From positions 1 through 5,474 of the forward strand of contig JAGVOC010000271.1 of NCBI GenBank assembly GCA_020052975.1: a stretch of DNA of 5,474 bases, given 5' to 3'. The notes under the pieces were generated by a model, which saw only the letters and a list, made by a program, of their open reading frames with translations, did no database searches and was not told the DNA's origin. Positions 1-5,151 of this stretch are shown in pieces (within the stretch, counting starts at the first letter, position 1; each line of letters begins with the position of its first letter). The translations under genes and the position numbers were made by a program. Source of the stretch: Desulfobacterales bacterium (lineage in GTDB: Bacteria; Desulfobacterota; Desulfobacteria; Desulfobacterales; RPRI01).

Positions 1-96
1 AGGCGCACGAATCTTGAGGAATGAAGCGTACTTACTGGTACGCTGCAATGACGAAAGATGAAGTGCAACTTAAGCAGAATGACTTTTTACGAAGCC
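1..96. repeat. Structured intergenic repeat element, cut by the window edge
   Basis: A nested imperfect hairpin: AGCGTAC (25-31) pairs perfectly with GTACGCT (38-44) over a 6-base loop, ATCTT (11-15) with AAGAT (55-59), and GCAC (5-8) with GTGC (63-66). Its right end, 76-96 (core GACTTTTTACGAAGCC), is repeated exactly at 3768-3788, which marks it as a dispersed element. It begins 5 bases beyond the stop codon of the radical SAM–GNAT gene. No T tract follows the hairpin on the minus strand, so I do not call it an intrinsic terminator. The left boundary is unknown. Confidence 0.6.
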
Positions 97-101
97 GTCT
101 G

Positions 102-1628
102 TTATAAATCACCTGGAACAAGACTCAAGTCTGCTCGCATGGTTTGATGGGGAAATCCAAAATGCTCTGTAACCTGCCCGATAGGCTGCCAGCCGAGTTT
201 TTTAAAAAACCGGACATTCCTTTCTTGGATTTCCGCCGTAAAAACGGTGCACCCCTTTTTCTTTACCCGTTTCATAGCCTCCTTGACCAGGAGTGATCCG
301 GTTCGACCGGTGCGATACTCTTTTTGCACTGCCAGCCTGCCTCCGATCCAGTGCCCGTTTCCGGATTTTCCGGGAAAAACCCTCACAGTTCCAATGATCT
401 TGCCATCCGTTTTTGCCACCAGGAGGATGCCTTTCGAATCGTTTTCATCCCTGTCTGAATCGCTGAACATCTTCTGCTCGTTAACGAACACCTCTCTTCT
501 GATTTTGAAGGCCTCATTCCGTTCGTGGAGATTTCGAGCACTGTGACAAATGATTCCAGACTCTTTTTTTTCATAAGCACTAAGCGCGGAACAGGCGCCG
601 CATCGAACACATCCCGCCAACGTCTCTTTCGTTGAAATCCCTTTTTTCTGGAGAATCACAGCAACAGCATCGTAGATACGCTTCATTGTTTCCGGGTCGG
701 GCGGAACGGCATTCTCAAGGCTTGATCCGGGTAGAGGGCGCAGGGGAACAACAAAAGGGTATACTCCCAAATCTGCAAGGAATTCACTTCCCCATGCAAT
801 GGATTCAGAAGATTCTCCCAGACCGGCGATCAGAAAACTGCTTACTCTATTTGGCCCAAACAGTTCGACAGCTTTTTTCCATGCGCTTTCATAGCGATTC
901 ATCCCGATTTCTGCTTTGGCAGGAGCGATATGAGCAAGCACTTTCAAATCAAAGCTTTCCACATGGATGCCCACGGCATCAACACCCGCATCCTTTAACG
1001 CATCAATAAGATCGAGATTCCCTGGAGGAGCAAATTGGACCTGAACCGGCATATCCACAACAGACTTTACTGCACGAACGCAATCGGCAAGATACGTGAT
1101 TTCACTTCCAGCCGGATCACCCGTGCCGGAAGTTAAAACCATATGAGATACGCCATCCATATCCAAGGCAGCTTTGGCAACTTCGGCAAGCTGCTCTGGT
1201 GATTTTCTTGCAATGGTTTCCTTGTTTCTCAGAGATGTTTCCGTGGAGCAGAAGCCGCACTTTTTAAATTGTTTCCAATGAACGCATTGTTGAAGAACGG
1301 TTGTAGCCAGACAATCCCTGCCATGGAGAAGGGCAATATTTCTGAAGCCGACACCATCCCGGGTGGATTGGTTATAGAACGCCGGATCAGGAACCACTTC
1401 CAGTGACGAAACCACTTTTCCATGCTTTAAAAGAACATAGGAATTATCCGCAGCCTCCAGGTTAAAAGGAGAATGCGAGACATAATGACCGGCAATGGGT
1501 GCATTAACCGGTATGCCGCCTATGAGAAAAGATTTTCCTTCAGCCGGCCCTGCGCCACCTTTTCGCCCTTGAATATCCTTATGAACCCTGATTCCTAAGC
1601 TTTGTATCTCGGTGATAAGATGACGCAT
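102..1628 (-). CDS. Radical SAM (MSMEG_0568-type) – GNAT acetyltransferase (MSMEG_0567/Sll0786-type) fusion protein
   Basis: A 508-residue protein with two domains. Residues 1 to about 355 look like the MSMEG_0568 family of radical SAM enzymes. They hold a cluster motif C115-x8-C124-x2-C127 (within KKCGFC), a glycine-rich TSGTGDPAG stretch at 166-174 in the SAM-binding region, and a second cysteine group C340, C343, C346 (CVRCGACS). That second group is typical of the C-terminal end of this family and could bind metal. Residues from about 360 to 505 resemble the Sll0786-type GNAT domain: RREVFVNEQ near 378-386, a GGRLAV strand at 429-434, a G/R-rich acyl-CoA phosphate-loop candidate at 439-444, and NVRFFKKLGW at 471-480. 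In other genomes these are usually two adjacent genes of the nitrilase-containing Nit1C/nitrogen-starvation cluster. Here they are in frame without interruption. The substrate is unknown. The ATG is the first in frame after a TGA at 1647-1649 and has a GGAG ribosome site 8 bases upstream. The gene is flanked by repeats on both sides, and no other cluster member is visible. Confidence 0.87.
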   Translation of the reverse strand: MRHLITEIQSLGIRVHKDIQGRKGGAGPAEGKSFLIGGIPVNAPIAGHYVSHSPFNLEAADNSYVLLKHGKVVSSLEVVPDPAFYNQSTRDGVGFRNIALLHGRDCLATTVLQQCVHWKQFKKCGFCSTETSLRNKETIARKSPEQLAEVAKAALDMDGVSHMVLTSGTGDPAGSEITYLADCVRAVKSVVDMPVQVQFAPPGNLDLIDALKDAGVDAVGIHVESFDLKVLAHIAPAKAEIGMNRYESAWKKAVELFGPNRVSSFLIAGLGESSESIAWGSEFLADLGVYPFVVPLRPLPGSSLENAVPPDPETMKRIYDAVAVILQKKGISTKETLAGCVRCGACSALSAYEKKESGIICHSARNLHERNEAFKIRREVFVNEQKMFSDSDRDENDSKGILLVAKTDGKIIGTVRVFPGKSGNGHWIGGRLAVQKEYRTGRTGSLLVKEAMKRVKKKGCTVFTAEIQERNVRFFKKLGWQPIGQVTEHFGFPHQTMRADLSLVPGDL

Positions 1629-1636
1629 ATCAAAGT

Positions 1637-1640
1637 CTCC
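1637..1640 (-). promoter_or_regulatory. Shine-Dalgarno site of the radical SAM–GNAT gene
   Basis: GGAG on the minus strand ends 8 bases before the ATG at 1626-1628. An in-frame TGA at 1647-1649 and the absence of another start codon between them support this start. Confidence 0.65.
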
Positions 1641-1660
1641 GGCAATTCATTCAGGATATT

Positions 1661-1778
1661 TGAAGCTCCCCGCAGCAAGCTACGGGGAATCTTCGACCGC
1701 AGTGAATATCGTCTATTTTTAATCCGCTCGCTAACCCCGCAGCAAGCTACGGGGATTGCGCTCGCTATTTCGGTTCAA
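1661..1778. repeat. Two-hairpin palindromic intergenic repeat (long form)
   Basis: The 20-base palindrome CCCCGCAGCAAGCTACGGGG occurs at 1668-1687 and again at 1735-1754, exactly 67 bp apart. Each copy folds into an 8-bp stem with one C/A mismatch and a CAAG loop. The outer flanks (TGAAGCT on the left; ATTGCGCTCGCT then TTTCGGTTCAA on the right) are the same as those of the single-hairpin copy at 3831-3881, apart from one base. The long form therefore equals the short form plus one 67-bp unit. This resembles REP/BIME elements mobilised by RAYT (Y1-type) transposases. No transposase is present here. It ends 32 bases upstream of the radical SAM gene start, so it may lie in that gene's leader. 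Confidence 0.85.
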
Positions 1779-1784
1779 CGTTGT

Positions 1785-1808
1785 TTTCTCCCATTTAGTT
1801 GGGAAAAA
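1785..1808. repeat. Small hairpin between repeat elements
   Basis: TCCCA at 1789-1793 pairs with TGGGA at 1800-1804 across a 6-base loop. After one mismatch the outer T and A runs pair for three more bases. No T tract follows on either strand in the manner of an intrinsic terminator. Function unknown. Confidence 0.35.
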
Positions 1809-1962
1809 GGGGTCAAGGATTCGAGGATTCAAGGGTTCAAGTGTTTGTTACCCATTTTTTACAGCATTTAGAGGTTTGAATATCCTAAGTATTTAGCGCT
1901 GATGCTTCACTTCGTGTCACTTGGACCCTAGAACCCTTGCCCCCTTGAATCCTCATCGAATC
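1809..1962. repeat. Long imperfect inverted repeat (GGATTCAAGGGTTCAAGTG type)
   Basis: The left arm at 1809-1843 is rich in GGATTC/AAGGGTTCAA and ends in AAGTG. The right arm at 1918-1962 starts CACTTGG and is its imperfect reverse complement: GATTCGA, AGGATTCAAGG, AAGGGTTC and AAGTG blocks recur in the same order with small gaps. The loop is about 74 bases. It lies just past the 3' end of the dehydrogenase gene. It codes for nothing convincing. It looks like a degenerate intergenic repeat and could act as a 3' RNA structure. With the two-hairpin element it fills most of the 359-bp gene-free stretch 1629-1987. Confidence 0.6.
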
Positions 1963-1987
1963 ACCAACTAATTTGGAGATGATCCTG

Positions 1988-3583
1988 CTATTTTAACTTA
2001 TGTTTATCCGGCATGGAAGAGATGGTCCCATCCCAGGTATCAACTTTGCAAACTGCCTGATCGGTTTCTGGAAACCAGGTATGGGTCACGCATTTGGATT
2101 CTGTAAAGAACGAGAATCCATCTTTTCCCATGATATGGAGATCGCCAAAAAACGAGTCCTTGTGACCTGTAAAACCGAAAATTCCCAGAGGTACGGGAAT
2201 ACCCACATTGATACCCACCATTCCGGCATCCGTACGGGCGGCAAATTCGCGGGCAAAATGTCCGTTTTGAGTATAAATCACTGACCCGTTGGCAAACCGG
2301 CTTTTATTCATCAAGGTTAGACCTTCCTCAAATGAATCCACTCTCTTGATGCAGAGTAACGGACCGAACACCTCTTCGTTTCCGATAGTCATTTCCTCTG
2401 TAACATGATCAAAAATCGTTGGAGCCAGATAAAATCCTTTCTCGTAGCCGGGCACTACCGGATTGCGGCCGTCAACAATGAGTTCAGCTCCTTCTGCAAT
2501 GCCTTTTTCAATCCAGTCCATGATGAATTTCTTATGACCGGCATTCATGATTGGACCCATGCCTGTTGCAGGATCATAGGCCGGCCCCAGAGTCATCTCT
2601 GCGACGAACTTTTTGAGATACCCGATAAGCTCGTCAGCGATGCAATTTTCCACAACAACAACCGGGCAGGCCATGCACCTGGCTCCTGCGCATCCGCAAT
2701 AGGCATTGATGATGCCTCTTGCTGTTCTTTCAAGCTTGGCATCCCGCAATACAAGGGCATGGTTTTTGGCTTCGGTTAAAGCCTGAACGCGCTTGCCATG
2801 GGCAGCTGCAGTCTTATAGATGTGTTTGCCGACTGAAGTGGATCCGACAAAAGAGACTCCTTTAATATCCGGATGTTTCAGAAGGATTTCGGCTTCATTA
2901 CGTCCCGCTGTTACAATATTGAGTACTCCATTGGGGAGCCCAGCCTCTCGCCACAGCTCTGCAAGACGCAGGGATGACTGGGGCACAAAGCTGGCCGCTT
3001 TCAGAACCATGCAGTTTCCAGTGGCCACGCAGATTGGAGTCATCCAGCCGTGGGGAATCATGGCCGGGAAATTCCAGGGCGCGATTCCTGCAAAAACCCC
3101 CATGGGATGATGGTACAGGACCGTATCATACCCTTTACTTGCGTTCATCAGAGACTCGCCCTTCATCAGATGGGGCGCACCGCAGGCAAACTCAACCACC
3201 TCATTCACCTTTAACACGTCACCCATGGATTCCGTCCAGTTTTTGCCCTCCTCCTGGCACAGAAGATAGGTCAGTTCCTCAAGGTGCTCATCAACAAGAG
3301 TCTTAAACTTGAACAACACCTGCACTCTCTTGCTCACAGGGGTTTCCGACCAGGCGGGGTACGCATTTTTTGCACTCTCTATGGCGGACTCGACCTCAGC
3401 CTGAGTACACTGCGGAGCATGCGCAATTACAGCCCCGGTTGAGGGATTGAAGCAATCCATGTACTTTTCGGTTTTAGAGACGCGAAATTCACCATCCACA
3501 AAATATTTCAGTTTTTTTATGGGACTTTTTGCAGAGGCATCTTCAATATCAAAATATCTATTTTCGACTTTTTCCGGTAACAT
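1988..3583 (-). CDS. mmsA: CoA-acylating methylmalonate/malonate-semialdehyde dehydrogenase (aldehyde dehydrogenase superfamily)
   Basis: A 531-residue cytosolic aldehyde dehydrogenase. Visible active-site features are the oxyanion asparagine N171 in WNFPAM, a nucleotide-binding FVGSTSVGK stretch at 245-253, the catalytic C303 in ARCMAC, and E404 in NEEVFGP. The general-base glutamate of ordinary aldehyde dehydrogenases (in ELGGK) is missing. The equivalent segment reads TEAKNH (270-275), as in the CoA-dependent MmsA/IolA branch. The C-terminal run from PVPLGIFGFTGHKDSFFGD to the FFTESK segment also matches that branch. These enzymes convert (methyl)malonate semialdehyde, NAD and CoA to propionyl-CoA or acetyl-CoA plus CO2, in valine, inositol or beta-alanine breakdown. 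Two oddities: an N-terminal extension of about 25 residues, and four cysteines in eleven residues around the active site (C296, C298, C303, C306). The start is fixed by an in-frame TGA immediately upstream and a near-perfect ribosome site. The exact substrate is inferred; another acyl semialdehyde is possible. Confidence 0.88.
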   Translation of the reverse strand: MLPEKVENRYFDIEDASAKSPIKKLKYFVDGEFRVSKTEKYMDCFNPSTGAVIAHAPQCTQAEVESAIESAKNAYPAWSETPVSKRVQVLFKFKTLVDEHLEELTYLLCQEEGKNWTESMGDVLKVNEVVEFACGAPHLMKGESLMNASKGYDTVLYHHPMGVFAGIAPWNFPAMIPHGWMTPICVATGNCMVLKAASFVPQSSLRLAELWREAGLPNGVLNIVTAGRNEAEILLKHPDIKGVSFVGSTSVGKHIYKTAAAHGKRVQALTEAKNHALVLRDAKLERTARGIINAYCGCAGARCMACPVVVVENCIADELIGYLKKFVAEMTLGPAYDPATGMGPIMNAGHKKFIMDWIEKGIAEGAELIVDGRNPVVPGYEKGFYLAPTIFDHVTEEMTIGNEEVFGPLLCIKRVDSFEEGLTLMNKSRFANGSVIYTQNGHFAREFAARTDAGMVGINVGIPVPLGIFGFTGHKDSFFGDLHIMGKDGFSFFTESKCVTHTWFPETDQAVCKVDTWDGTISSMPDKHKLK

Positions 3584-3587
3584 TCAA

Positions 3588-3595
3588 ACCTCCTT
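3588..3595 (-). promoter_or_regulatory. Strong Shine-Dalgarno site of the dehydrogenase gene
   Basis: AAGGAGGT on the minus strand lies 4 bases before the ATG at 3581-3583. A TGA (3584-3586) abuts the start codon in frame, so translation cannot begin further upstream. The site suggests high expression. Confidence 0.8.
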
Positions 3596-3615
3596 AACTG
3601 TTTCACATCATAATA

Positions 3616-3656
3616 TTTATATAGCAAACACTAAACGCACTTTTCTATAGAATCAA
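3616..3656 (-). promoter_or_regulatory. AT-rich candidate promoter region of the dehydrogenase gene
   Basis: On the minus strand a TTGATT (3651-3656) is followed by an AT-rich run containing TATAAA (3616-3621), 32 bases before the start codon. The spacing between these two hexamers is too long for one sigma-70 promoter, so I mark only the region. A perfect 10-bp palindrome TTCTATAGAA lies at 3643-3652 and could be a small operator or chance. No confident -35/-10 pair was found. Confidence 0.25.
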
Positions 3657-3685
3657 CCTTGACGATATCCTAAAAAGCTAATTTT

Positions 3686-3768
3686 TCACACGAAGGCGCA
3701 AAGACACGAAGAAATGCCTATTGAAAATATTCAGGTTTTTCTTTGTGTCCTCCGTGATCTTTGTGTGA
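3686..3768. repeat. Imperfect inverted repeat of the CACGAAG/CTTTGTG type
   Basis: The left arm (TCACACGAAGG... to GAAGAAA, 3686-3714) and right arm (TTTCTTTGTG... to TTGTGTGA, 3738-3768) are imperfect reverse complements around a 23-base AT-rich loop. The matching blocks are TCACAC, GACAC and GAAA. Similar CACGAAGACACGAAG intergenic repeats are common in many bacterial genomes. It lies between the ureohydrolase 3' end and the dehydrogenase promoter region and encodes nothing convincing. Confidence 0.6.
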
Positions 3769-3788
3769 GAATGACTTTTTACGAAGCC
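3768..3788. repeat. 21-bp direct repeat, copy 2
   Basis: This stretch, core GACTTTTTACGAAGCC, is identical to 76-96. It abuts the right arm of the inverted repeat at 3686-3768 and, like the first copy, lies downstream of a minus-strand gene. Confidence 0.75.
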
Positions 3789-3830
3789 ATCAACCTTTAT
3801 CGTTCGCTGCTTTCTTTGCAGGTCTTTTTT

Positions 3831-3881
3831 TGAAGCTCCCCGCAGCAAGCTACGGGGATTGCGCTCGCTGTTTCGGTTCAA
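3831..3881. repeat. Single-hairpin palindromic repeat (short form) overlapping a stop codon
   Basis: The hairpin CCCCGCAGCAAGCTACGGGG is at 3838-3857, with an extra T-A closing pair (3837/3858). It is flanked by TGAAGCT and by ATTGCGCTCGCTGTTTCGGTTCAA-type sequence that match the ends of the long copy at 1661-1778 with one difference. The last bases of the element, read on the minus strand, contain the TGA stop (3878-3880) of the ureohydrolase gene. No T tract follows the hairpin in the direction of that gene, so it is not a classic intrinsic terminator. It could still protect the mRNA 3' end as REP elements do. Confidence 0.82.
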
Positions 3882-4954
3882 AGGCCAAACCCTATCTTCT
3901 TGATCAGATTTGCCGCGATTCTAAATGTTTGGTCTCTCCCGGCAGGATAAATTTCTCCAGCTCTTCTTTGGTCAATTTCCGTGATATCCATGCCTGCCAG
4001 TTGAATTTTCCGGGTGAACAGGATTTTAAACGCATCCACAAGTTTATAAATCCTATCCTCCGTCAAACCCTTCCAATTGCGGAACCTGACGCCTTCAACA
4101 GCATTTATGGCACCAATGTCCATATCAATTGAAATATACACATACGGTGTTGATATCATCTGCAACAGCGTCTTCAGCCTTTGAGGCGCCTGCGTGCACT
4201 CCTTTTTTGTCATTATTTTGGATTCTCTGCGTTTCAATTCTGCGTAGGCGCCTGTGTATCTGGAAATACGCGGATCTTTAATGCGGAACGACTTTTTTTC
4301 CGGGTAGTCGCTCACACCAAAAAGATAGAGATTTTTCAGATTTATTATCCCTTCAGCCGCCATGTGATGGATAAAGGAACTGGCATTGTATGAATCCGGA
4401 CGGTTATATAAAAAAGGATCCCTGGGGTCATGAACAGAACCGGGATTTGTTTCAATATCGTATTGAATGGCATCGGAAAGAACAGACATGGGAATGGCAT
4501 CGGTATGACTGTCAATGATAATCAGCGATATATTATCCCTGCCATAAAATTCCGTTAAAGATTTATACACACCTCCGGTCAATGAGTGATCTATTCCGAT
4601 CATACAGGGAATATCGGGCAGTATCTTTTTTGAGACAATACCTGCAACATCTTCTGCTATCCTTCTGCAGCCGTCATCATCAATGAATGCGATAAAATTT
4701 TCAGTGTTGAGCTTCAAAAGATCCTCACCACGGGGTTTTGGGCGAAGCCAGGTTGGGATATCCACAGAACCAAGCTCCATCCATAAATCCTGTTGGACTT
4801 CCGGACGAATAAACGTCATAACCTCGTCAAAAGGGTCGTCGCTTTTCCCCATTGTCCATAAGCCGTTGCGTTTTTCATGAATGGAATCGAATTTTTCATC
4901 GCAGTCCAAGGGGCAGCCAAAAAAAACCAATTTTTTATCAGTTATGACATTCAT
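3878..4954 (-). CDS. Divergent ureohydrolase (arginase/agmatinase/formiminoglutamase superfamily)
   Basis: A 358-residue protein with the three metal-binding motifs of the ureohydrolase fold: GIDHS with H123 (family GGDHS), DSHTD with D148, H150 and D152 (family DAHxD), and SIDMD with D277 and D279 (family SxDxD). A GMDITEID segment with E326 fits the late conserved glutamate. All six ligands for a binuclear Mn-type centre are therefore present, so hydrolysis of a guanidino or amidino compound to urea or ammonia is plausible. The usual HG(T/S)xF substrate loop is not seen; YNASSF at 189-194 may take its place. The DPxxAPG that normally follows SxDxD is replaced by GAINAVEG. The N-terminal 80 or so residues (GCPLDCDEKFDSI, then a WTMGKSDD segment) are unlike standard agmatinases. 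A substrate other than arginine or agmatine is likely but cannot be named. The ATG follows an in-frame TGA at 4964-4966. Its ribosome site is weak: a purine run GGGAAGAG sits too far upstream. A small subfamily start error cannot be excluded. Confidence 0.8.
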   Translation of the reverse strand: MNVITDKKLVFFGCPLDCDEKFDSIHEKRNGLWTMGKSDDPFDEVMTFIRPEVQQDLWMELGSVDIPTWLRPKPRGEDLLKLNTENFIAFIDDDGCRRIAEDVAGIVSKKILPDIPCMIGIDHSLTGGVYKSLTEFYGRDNISLIIIDSHTDAIPMSVLSDAIQYDIETNPGSVHDPRDPFLYNRPDSYNASSFIHHMAAEGIINLKNLYLFGVSDYPEKKSFRIKDPRISRYTGAYAELKRRESKIMTKKECTQAPQRLKTLLQMISTPYVYISIDMDIGAINAVEGVRFRNWKGLTEDRIYKLVDAFKILFTRKIQLAGMDITEIDQRRAGEIYPAGRDQTFRIAANLIKKIGFGL

Positions 4955-5002
4955 TGCCTGTGGTCATCTCTTCCCTTTAAAACGAGTTTCCTTTCAATTG
5001 AT

Positions 5003-5042
5003 GTTTAATTATTTAAACGTTATCGATCCTGTTGAATGTCAA
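5003..5042 (-). promoter_or_regulatory. Candidate promoter with overlapping dyad upstream of the ureohydrolase gene
   Basis: On the minus strand TTGACA (5037-5042) is followed 19 bases later by TTTAAA (5012-5017), about 57 bases before the ATG. The -35 is perfect, but the spacing is long and the -10 matches at only four of six positions. A perfect inverted repeat GTTTAA-N4-TTAAAC (5003-5018) covers the -10 and could be an operator. A promoter here agrees with the 197-bp spacer separating this gene from the methyltransferase gene. Confidence 0.35.
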
Positions 5043-5151
5043 ACCCGGTTTTTGATAGGAGAGAGAACAATTCAGGATTGTCTGCAAATACATTTGAACT
5101 GAGGATATCGGGTTGCGAAACGATGGAAGTGGATCATCCAAAATCGGAATA

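Noticed and set aside
1668..1754. Two identical palindromes 67 bp apart as a CRISPR array
   Set aside because: There are only two copies with a 47-base spacer that resembles the repeat's own flank, and the same palindrome occurs singly elsewhere with the same flanks. This fits a REP-like element.
1602..1871. Plus-strand open frame of 89 codons across the 359-bp spacer
   Set aside because: It overlaps the start of the radical SAM gene and translates the hairpin repeats and GGATTCAAGG repeat; it has no protein-like features.
2405..2779. Plus-strand open frames opposite the dehydrogenase, radical SAM and ureohydrolase genes (several)
   Set aside because: They are antisense to genes with clear family motifs and show no motifs of their own.
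3600..3660. Sigma-54 promoter (GTGCG...TTGCT) upstream of the dehydrogenase
   Set aside because: The required GG at the -24 position is missing at the correct distance from the GC of the -12 element.
3838..3857. Palindrome as an intrinsic transcription terminator of the ureohydrolase gene
   Set aside because: The stem is GC-rich, but the bases following it on the minus strand are an A run rather than T; the T run lies on the wrong side for this gene.
3678..3881. Minus-strand open frame of 67 codons in the spacer between ureohydrolase and dehydrogenase
   Set aside because: It is made almost wholly of the palindromic element, the 21-bp repeat and the CACGAAG inverted repeat. There is no recognisable protein and no good ribosome site.
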